This document shows, in pieces, positions 57,940-64,000 of a stretch of 64,000 nucleotides of DNA. Numbering within the stretch: position 1 is the first letter of the stretch; each line of letters starts with the position of its first letter. Source of the stretch: Bacteroidota bacterium. GTDB taxonomy: Bacteria > Bacteroidota > Bacteroidia > B-17B0 > Aurantibacillaceae. The DNA lies in NCBI GenBank assembly GCA_016708845.1, contig JADJFB010000016.1, positions 1-64,000 on the forward strand, read 5' to 3'. The position numbers were made by a program, and so were the translations under genes. Under the pieces are notes generated by a model. The model saw nothing but the letters and a program-made list of their open reading frames with translations. It had not been told where the DNA came from and ran no database searches.

Positions 57940-58720
57940 TTTAGAATTATTTAATTGTAATATAATGCAACCAAAATAACAAGTAATTAGACTTAATTAA
58001 AGTTCGAAAATATAGTTAGGCTTATCAAAATTTAGAAATTTCTGACTTAAAAATAATACTTGGATGAACTTTACTTATGAAGCACTTGTTGGTGCATCTA
58101 ACTTGAAAAGTTTCAACAAAAATAATGAGGAAATGAGTCTTTACTAAAGATAAGGTTTATCAGAGAATTTATAATAGGATCTGTTTTGTTGTTTGTGTTG
58201 GTCTTCTTTATATACAGAAGTTATAAAATGAAAAGTTAATTTTTAACAAGGAGGTTAAAATATTAATAAATCTATAAAGATAAACAACTTGATGTAGATT
58301 TTAGATGTGATATATTTGTAGAAAATTGCCTAGTTGTTGAATTGAAGCACGTAATAGCAATTTCTAATGTGCATGAACGAGAGCTTATTAACTATGAAAC
58401 TACTAAAGAGTTCACAGAAAGGGCTAGGTTTTAATAAACTTTAATTGTTTGAATATTGGCTAAATCGTTTTTTAAAAGAAGGAATTAAAAAAAAAAAAAA
58501 AAAAGTTACAGGGAAGGTCAAAAAACATTGGTAAATGAATATTTTACTAATTTACCAAAGTTTTAGCCTATATTCTAGTTTGGCGGCCAAAGAAAGAAAT
58601 TAGAGCAATGGAGCTTGTTTTATTTTTAATTACCTTATTCGAAAATGGAAAGGTATCGAACAGATAGATGATGTAGTATCACTAAGAATTTTAATAAAAC
58701 CTGTAGAAACTATTTCAAAT
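57940..58720. other. Gene-poor, apparently decayed region
   Basis: About 780 bases without an intact gene. It holds the GxxExxY remnant (58273-58434), an 18-base run of A (58487-58504), and a hairpin TTGGTAAAT/ATTTACCAA (58528-58558). A frame open from about 58603 runs into the pentapeptide gene. Short open stretches without recognisable similarity lie at 58060-58150. Confidence 0.5.
58273..58434 (+). pseudogene. Remnant of a GxxExxY protein gene
   Basis: About 53 codons read YKDKQLDVDFRCDIFVEN and VVELKHVIAISNVHERELINY, matching the central part of the GxxExxY family (small Bacteroidota/proteobacterial proteins with a DVDFR...VELK pattern, nuclease-like). The name-giving GxxExxY N-terminal half is absent, and stops lie directly upstream. 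The family is often linked with mobile regions. This is a fragment, not a functional gene. Confidence 0.65.
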
Positions 58721-59248
58721 TTGACTATTCTTCCTAAGTCATTCGACAGAGAAGATTATGAAAAATGCGAATTCGTTAATTGTACCTTAACAGATATTTC
58801 CAATTTGAATTTCATCAATTGCTCTTTCAAGAACTGTAATTTAAGTAATTGCAAAATTAATAATGCTAAATTGCAAGGTGTTGAGTTTGTAGATTGCAAA
58901 CTATTAGGACTTAATTTTTTTCAAGCCAAAGATTTCGCTTTTGAAGTGTATTTTGAAAAATGTTTGTTGGATTACGCGTCCTTTGATAGCAAAAAAATGA
59001 ATAAAAGCGAGTTTAAGTCTTGCAAAATGCATGAAGTAAATTTTACCAATGCCGATTTATCTAAATCAACCTTCACAGATTGTGATTTGTATGAAGCTGT
59101 TTTTGCTAAAACAAATTTAAGTAGTGTCGATTTCACAAGCTCTAGTAATTTCGCTATTGACCCAGAAATTAATAATATTAAAAGGGCGAAATTTTTATCA
59201 CAAGATTTATTTAGACTTTTAACACGACACGATATCATTATAGAATAA
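58721..59248 (+). CDS. Pentapeptide-repeat protein
   Basis: A 175-residue right-handed beta-helix protein with repeated A(D/N)LxX units (NFINCSFKNCNLSNCKINNAKLQG, NFTNADLSKSTFTDCDLYEAVFAKTNLSSVDF) and the C-terminal FAIDPEINNIKRAKF typical of this Bacteroidota group. Some family members mimic DNA and protect gyrase; most are uncharacterised. The start is unclear. TTG at 58721 opens the frame as given, but the frame extends upstream to about 58603 without an ATG, so the true N-terminus may be lost or frame-disrupted. Confidence 0.8.
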   Translation: MTILPKSFDREDYEKCEFVNCTLTDISNLNFINCSFKNCNLSNCKINNAKLQGVEFVDCKLLGLNFFQAKDFAFEVYFEKCLLDYASFDSKKMNKSEFKSCKMHEVNFTNADLSKSTFTDCDLYEAVFAKTNLSSVDFTSSSNFAIDPEINNIKRAKFLSQDLFRLLTRHDIIIE

Positions 59249-59267
59249 TTATTAAATTAATATTGCC

Positions 59268-59513
59268 ATGAAAAAATCACATGTTATTTTATTTCTTCTT
59301 TTCGTTTTGTCTTTGAGTTTTGAAAAAGGAGGCACTCATCGTGGATTATTTATTTTAAACGTCTCAACTTTTGAGGAAGCTAATCAATTATTGGAAGGGG
59401 ATACAGCCATCAAAGAAAAATATTTAGAGGCTGAATTAATTCAATGGTACGGTTCCGCTTCTTTAATGGAAACTCCTGAAATTCATAAAAAAATTCAAAA
59501 ATCAAACTTTTAA
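59268..59513 (+). CDS. Short exported YciI-like protein, N-terminal half missing
   Basis: An 81-residue protein with a signal peptide (KKSHVILFLLFVLSLSF) joined directly to the second half of a YCII-type domain (GGTHRGLFILNVSTFEEANQLLEGDTAIKEKYLEAELIQWYG). Normal YciI-like proteins have about 50-60 residues more in front of this half, so an internal deletion is likely; exported full-length relatives would be expected to keep them. It lies 19 bases after the pentapeptide gene and 31 before chaN. Confidence 0.6.
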   Translation: MKKSHVILFLLFVLSLSFEKGGTHRGLFILNVSTFEEANQLLEGDTAIKEKYLEAELIQWYGSASLMETPEIHKKIQKSNF

Positions 59514-59544
59514 ATATTATATTTAATTAATCAATAATTTATCC

Positions 59545-60459
59545 ATGAATCATTTACGATTTTTCACACTTTGCTTTTTTGTTTTAATAAGCGTTAAAAA
59601 TAATGCTCAAGTGACTGAGCAAAATTACCGTATCTATTCGGTTAAAGCCGCTAAGGAAATTGCAATAGCAGAAATTTCAGAGGATATGAAAAATGCTGAT
59701 GTGTTATTTTATGGTGAAGAACATAATGATTCGGTAACTCATTATTTAGAACATAAAATTTTCGAAACCTTATTTCAAAAATATAATTCAGGTATCGCTC
59801 TTTCTATGGAAATGTTTGAACGTGATGTTCAACCGATCATGAATGAATATTTGACTTCTGATGTGAGAGAGAAAAATTTTAAAAAAGATGCTCGTGTTTG
59901 GTCTAATTATAAAGATTATCGACCAATGGTTGAATTTAGTAAATTAAATAAATTAGATGTGATTTGTGCTAATGCAGCAGGACGTTACTCTAATTTAGCA
60001 GGCCGTAAAGGACAAAAAGGATTGATGGATTTACCCCAAGAATCAAAAAAATATTTCGCGCCCTTACCTTACGATACAGCTTCTGGAAAGTACCATGAGA
60101 AATTAGTTGGTCTTTTTGACCAAGGAAGTTCTAAAAAGAAAAAGCAACCATCCATGGGCGAATCTTTTAGTTTAGTGATGGCACAATCTCTTTGGGATGC
60201 AACCATGGCTTATTCTATACATGAGTATTTTGAGAAAAATCCTACAAAAAAAGTATTTCAAGTTAACGGCCGATTTCATAGCGACGAACATTTTGCTGCT
60301 GTTACTCAATTAAAAAAATATAATCCAAAAGTACGAGTGCTAGTTATTTCTTCAGGTTCTGATGAATCGTTTCCGAATATTGATTGGAAGAAATTTGAAA
60401 ATCAAGGAGATTATATTATCATTACTGATCCTAAAGTGCCTAAAACCTATAAAGACTAA
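59545..60459 (+). CDS. ChaN-family haem-binding protein
   Basis: A 304-residue exported protein of the ChaN/DUF399 family. The family motif LFYGEEHNDSVTHYLEHKIFETLF is near the start of the mature protein, followed by LSMEMFERDVQPIMNEYL and VFQVNGRFHSDEHFAAVTQL. ChaN of Campylobacter is a haem-binding outer-membrane lipoprotein that dimerises around two haems. Here the signal peptide (ending NNAQ) lacks a lipobox Cys. The thioredoxin-like gene starts 7 bases downstream. Confidence 0.85.
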   Translation: MNHLRFFTLCFFVLISVKNNAQVTEQNYRIYSVKAAKEIAIAEISEDMKNADVLFYGEEHNDSVTHYLEHKIFETLFQKYNSGIALSMEMFERDVQPIMNEYLTSDVREKNFKKDARVWSNYKDYRPMVEFSKLNKLDVICANAAGRYSNLAGRKGQKGLMDLPQESKKYFAPLPYDTASGKYHEKLVGLFDQGSSKKKKQPSMGESFSLVMAQSLWDATMAYSIHEYFEKNPTKKVFQVNGRFHSDEHFAAVTQLKKYNPKVRVLVISSGSDESFPNIDWKKFENQGDYIIITDPKVPKTYKD

Positions 60460-60466
60460 TTACATC

Positions 60467-61657
60467 ATGTTAAAATCAATTTTCTCAATCGCTTTTTTAA
60501 GCTGCTCAATTGCTGTTATTTCGCAAACTAAAAACATCAATTTTGAGCATAGCACATTTGCCGAAATAAAAGCCAAAGCCAAAAAAGAAAACAAACTTAT
60601 TTTTGTGGACGCTTTCACAACATGGTGCGGACCCTGCAAGCAAATGGCTAAAAATGTATTTACAAATGATGCCGTAGCTGACTTTTATAATTTTAGTTTT
60701 ATAAATGCTAAAATTGATATGGAGCAAGGAGAGGGTATTGAAATAGCAAAACAATATGAGGTAAAATGTTATCCTAATTTATTATTTATTGATGGAGATG
60801 GAAACTTAGTTCATCGCATAGCTGGCTCTATGTCTGCTAAAGAATTTATAAATCTAGGTAAAGAGACACAGTATCCTGAAAAATGTTTTTCGTACTACAC
60901 TAAAAATTTTGAAGCCAATAAAACAAATGCTGATTTCTTGGCCAAGTATATTGAGGCAAGGGAAAGTACCTGTTTGGAATCTCAAGATATAGTGAAAGAT
61001 TATTTTGTTCAACAAAAAGAAGAAAACTTAACGAGTAAAGCCAATTGGGACATGATTGTGTATCATATTAATGATATGGACTCTAAAGTGTTTGATTTTG
61101 TGATTGCTAATAAACAAAAGTATATTGATTTATATACCGAAAAAGCTGTAAACGGAAAAATAGATGGAGTTAGCGAAAGTGCTTTGAGTTCTATTATTAG
61201 AATGAAGACTTTTGATGCTAAAAAGTATAATGATGCAAAAACTAAAATAGAGTCTTTTAAAACGCCAAATACCAAATTAATTTTTATAGAGGCGGATATG
61301 AAATTAGCCCAACATAATGGAGACTGGATGGATTATGCTAAGCTTGCTATGGCCCATGTAGACACCTATTATTTAAAGGATGCAAATATGTTAAACTCTA
61401 TAGCTTGGAATTTTTACGAAAAAGTAGAAGATAAAGAAGCTTTACAGAAAGCAGAAGGATGGGCGAGTAAAGCTTGTGAATTAGAAAAAAATTATGCTAA
61501 TTTAGATACATACGCAGCTGTTTTATATAAGGTTGGTAAAAGATTTAGCTTTGCAAATGGCAAATAAAGCGATTGAGGTTGCTAAAAAGAAAAGTATTCT
61601 GAAGAAGATTATAAAGGAACAACTGAATTGATTGAAAAATTAAAACAAAGCAGTTAA
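60467..61657 (+). CDS. Exported thioredoxin-family protein (frameshifted at C-terminus)
   Basis: A periplasmic thioredoxin-like protein. A signal peptide ending near ISQ is followed by a thioredoxin fold with active-site CGPC at residues 54-57 (TTWCGPCKQM) and the cis-Pro region KCYPNLLFIDGDG. A helical C-terminal extension of about 240 residues, typical of Bacteroidota exported thioredoxins, follows. The frame breaks in A runs at 61538-61541 and 61584-61588. Repair gives DLALQMANKAIEVAKK and KYSEEDYKGTTELIEKLKQSS, with a stop at 61657. I use the ATG at 60467; the earlier in-frame codons overlap chaN. Confidence 0.88.
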
Positions 61658-63321
61658 ATCGAATCAATATACTTCCAAAACGCATCAAACTTTTGCAAAT
61701 GCTTTACCCAAAGCAGCTCTGTTTTAGCAGATTTTAATTGAATCAATAATTGAATGTTTTTTTTGTGCTTTTGTTGCCAGGCTTTACTATTTGGTTGTAT
61801 ATGAAAGAGAATCGCTAATTGTTTAGCATATTCGATATCTTCCGGCTTCCATGTTTTATCTATACCTAAACTTTCTTTTAATTGTTTAAAGCAAACAGTA
61901 ATGGCTTTTTGTCTATCGCCATTAAAAAATGTATTAATATGACTAGTAATTTTTTGACTTACCACTTCTGAATCATAATTCGGGTAACTAGTTTCAGAGA
62001 GTGTTAGTGCTAGATTACTTTTGGTATATTTTTTTAGAGTTGCAATCGCACTTTTATAATTTGGGTTAATTAGTTTTTGTTTTTCTTCTTCTAATGCTAA
62101 TTCTCGCAACTCTTTGTTTTCTGGTTTGAAACCTAATTTGTAGTAAAACCAAAAAGCGCCAGTTTTGATAGCTTCGGGGTTATGTAATCCAAATTGATAA
62201 GGTTTTACAACAAATCTCGTAGCCCCAAAGTATTGGTGATATACACGTAATAATTCACAAATAATTAAACCAGATTCTCCGCCTCTAAAAGATTCTAAAA
62301 TATTTATACCAAACTGACTGCGTTTTCCAAATATCCATCCACCTCCATAAGACGCAGGAATGTTATTTTTAAACACTAAATAACCAATATAAGATTCTAA
62401 TGAATAACGTTTGTCGTTGTTACTTCCAAATAAGGCAATCGAAATACCTTTATCTAATTGAAACAAAGTAATATCATCTTTGTTAGCATTGGTAAATGGT
62501 TCTGTTTCTCTGTACAAATAAAACAATGTCATTTTAGCGGCGTCGATGATATGTGCTTTGTCTTTATCAGTAAGCTTTACTGGCGTAGGTAATTTTTGCT
62601 GAATAATATCCTGAAGATTAATTTTTTTATCTAAAGGTTTTGTATGGTAATAAATAGGCAACGCGGCGCCTCTCAAAAAACTAACCGAATGTTCTTTATC
62701 AGAAACTTTCCATTGAATAAAAATTCCTAATTGATTATAAATAATAGCTTGTGTTTTGGCTTCTAAATTGGATTGTTGAATGAGTTGTAATAACCATTCT
62801 AAATCTGTTTGTGTTTTTAACGAATGAAATTGGGCAATACGATGCTTCAAGTCTTTTTCTCCCTCGAATATTTTTGAATATTCAACTAAAGGCAGTAATA
62901 ATTTTAAAATAGACTTTTGCGTCTCTGTATTAGAAGACGCACTATGTATAGAAATTTGACTAGGAAATTTTTGTGTTACATATAGAATCTTTGCGTAAGA
63001 AAAATTACATTCAATGGCTGTGTGTAAAAGTCCAGTACCAATGAGTTTGTTTTGCAATGACACATTTTTTTCTAATTGTAACACTAATTTCTGCATAGTT
63101 GCAGTAACCATATCCAATAATGCCTTACTAGAAGGATAAGCCATCATTGCCATTAATAGCTGATGATATTGCTGAAAGGATTGCTGTTTAAAAGAACCAA
63201 ACGTAATTAGTTCATTTAGTAGCTGAGTTTTTTCTTTATCAAAACTCTGGTCGAATTGAAAAACAAGTGATTTTAACTTTAAAAGCTTTTCTGTGAAATC
63301 TGTTTCAGTAATGTTTGCCAT
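61654..63321 (-). CDS. Conserved hypothetical protein with a GNAT-like segment
   Basis: A 555-residue cytosolic protein. Most of it is helical and I do not recognise it. Residues about 290-400 (YSLESYIGYLVFKNNIPASYGGGWIFGKRSQFGINILESFRGGESGLIICELLRVYHQYFG, then GAFWFYYKLGFKPE) look like an acetyltransferase (GNAT) fold, with a strand, a helix after FRGGES and a YKLGFKP ending. The key acetyl-CoA loop is not the classic one, so this is inference. It converges with the thioredoxin gene by a 4-base overlap. Confidence 0.65.
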   Translation of the reverse strand: MANITETDFTEKLLKLKSLVFQFDQSFDKEKTQLLNELITFGSFKQQSFQQYHQLLMAMMAYPSSKALLDMVTATMQKLVLQLEKNVSLQNKLIGTGLLHTAIECNFSYAKILYVTQKFPSQISIHSASSNTETQKSILKLLLPLVEYSKIFEGEKDLKHRIAQFHSLKTQTDLEWLLQLIQQSNLEAKTQAIIYNQLGIFIQWKVSDKEHSVSFLRGAALPIYYHTKPLDKKINLQDIIQQKLPTPVKLTDKDKAHIIDAAKMTLFYLYRETEPFTNANKDDITLFQLDKGISIALFGSNNDKRYSLESYIGYLVFKNNIPASYGGGWIFGKRSQFGINILESFRGGESGLIICELLRVYHQYFGATRFVVKPYQFGLHNPEAIKTGAFWFYYKLGFKPENKELRELALEEEKQKLINPNYKSAIATLKKYTKSNLALTLSETSYPNYDSEVVSQKITSHINTFFNGDRQKAITVCFKQLKESLGIDKTWKPEDIEYAKQLAILFHIQPNSKAWQQKHKKNIQLLIQLKSAKTELLWVKHLQKFDAFWKYIDSI

Positions 63322-63367
63322 AAACGTGAATGTGTTTATTAAAGTTACAAATTTTATTTTAATTTGT

Positions 63368-63394
63368 GAGATGCTGAAACAAGTTCAGCATGAC
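63368..63394. repeat. Short dispersed repeat, GAAACAAGTTCAG core (copy 2)
   Basis: GAGATGCTGAAACAAGTTCA followed by GCATGAC is similar to the copy at 2976-3002. It lies between two genes on the minus strand. Confidence 0.55.
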
Positions 63395-63395
63395 T

Positions 63396-64000
63396 TTAAG
63401 GTTGATATTTAAACTTCAATAAAGTTGGTTGATGTGCCTGACCTTCATTAGAAATAAGAACATCTCCATTAGGATAAAAAGATAATCCTTCTGCTTTATT
63501 AAATAAGACAGGATTTAATTTCTCTATATGTTCTAAATTCCCATTCAAATTAAAAATAAATAAACAATGGTCGGTGGCAGAAAGTACATATAATTGTTTA
63601 GTGATTGGATGAATCGCAATTTCAGAGGTATTTAATTTTAAGCCAATTTCTACTATTTTTCCATTTTTCGTTTGTCGTTTTTGTAATTTGATGTCATTCA
63701 TTTTTGCAAATAAATTTACATCAAGTGTATTGAAATTAAACACGGGCTTTTGGTTAAGTGTTTTCGATGTTAAATTAAATTCGTAGATGCATCGTAAGTC
63801 TTTGTTTAATGGATCTTTATTGATTTTTCCTTTTGCCCCAATTAATAATCGGTTATGGATGGAGTCGTAACAAAGCCCTTCATTGTTAAAAGCTGGAACT
63901 CTGGTAGCGTAGGTTTTTACGCTTAATTTTTTTGTGCTATAATCTTTTAATTCAAATAAAACACCATCACTTCTTAAAATATATAGTAATTTCCCTACAC
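63396..64000 (-). CDS. SdiA-regulated-domain-like propeller protein (5' end outside window)
   Basis: The C-terminal part of a beta-propeller protein. The open frame extends to the window edge at 64000 without a stop. Segments such as NEGLCYDSIHNRLLIGAKG, ISEIAIHPITKQLYVLSATDHCLFIFNLNG and FNKAEGLSFYPNGDVLISNEGQ are repeated blades typical of Bacteroidota SdiA-regulated-like/esterase-like proteins, with the final FKY strand. The GTG at 63743 is only an internal codon. Function unknown. Confidence 0.75.
   Translation of the reverse strand, partial: VGKLLYILRSDGVLFELKDYSTKKLSVKTYATRVPAFNNEGLCYDSIHNRLLIGAKGKINKDPLNKDLRCIYEFNLTSKTLNQKPVFNFNTLDVNLFAKMNDIKLQKRQTKNGKIVEIGLKLNTSEIAIHPITKQLYVLSATDHCLFIFNLNGNLEHIEKLNPVLFNKAEGLSFYPNGDVLISNEGQAHQPTLLKFKYQP

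Overview
The window is AT-rich chromosomal DNA from a member of the Bacteroidota, probably of the Flavobacteriales/Sphingobacteriales type; I cannot narrow it further. The evidence is a GldM gliding/type IX secretion subunit, an M4 protease with a C-terminal type IX sorting domain, a beta-propeller LytS-type sensor with a LytTR regulator, DUF5606, DUF4468 and DUF4349 proteins, and a TATCTTTG promoter box that fits the phylum's TAnnTTTG consensus. Most genes are housekeeping and nothing resembles a prophage or large island.

Layout. 1-9.2 kb: gldM (cut by the window edge), aspartate kinase, an exported amidohydrolase, CorA, and a two-component pair. 9.4-18.2 kb: a lipoprotein, an outer-membrane barrel with its ECF sigma factor, lysS, small exported proteins, a DUF255 thioredoxin-like protein and an MBL-fold hydrolase. 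18.2-25.2 kb: a 1096-residue envelope protein, a half-size TSUP transporter, a DUF2179-type membrane protein and an AsmA-like protein. 25.4-30.0 kb: a complete cyanophycin module (isoaspartyl peptidase, cyanophycinase, cyanophycin synthetase), able in principle to make the polymer, cut it to dipeptides and release free amino acids. 30.2-38.0 kb: an M3 peptidase, DUF5606 and DUF4349 proteins, class Ia ribonucleotide reductase (nrdB, nrdA) and an XRE regulator with palindromic operators. 38.1-46.3 kb: a DUF4468 protein, a HisKA_2 kinase, a TonB-C protein, a REP/RAYT element abutting a truncated ORF6N gene, PepD, and a SigZ-type sigma factor followed by a tiny cysteine-rich protein. 46.3-64 kb: mostly single genes, including a methyltransferase/Coq7-like pair, two radical SAM proteins, an aldehyde dehydrogenase, the M4 protease, a decayed stretch at 57.9-58.7 kb, and a pentapeptide/YciI/ChaN/thioredoxin run.

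The most interesting item is at 45.44-46.28 kb. A SigZ-like ECF sigma gene with a cysteine-rich tail and no neighbouring anti-sigma gene is followed by a 45-codon gene whose product has 12 Cys and 15 Asn, largely as alternating Cys-X. Both genes are preceded by the same bipartite motif, TGCGTCTTTT then CGTCTWTA, with the two CGTC cores exactly 19 bp apart. This suggests an autoregulated sigma factor driving a metal- or thiol-related mini-protein.

About a dozen genes carry single frame breaks or a stop, often in A/T homopolymers, while the sequence on each side stays coherent. Consensus errors in a long-read assembly are the simplest explanation, so I annotate these as single disrupted genes across the break. 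Several families of short palindromic intergenic repeats are scattered through the window. I saw no rRNA, tRNA or CRISPR array.
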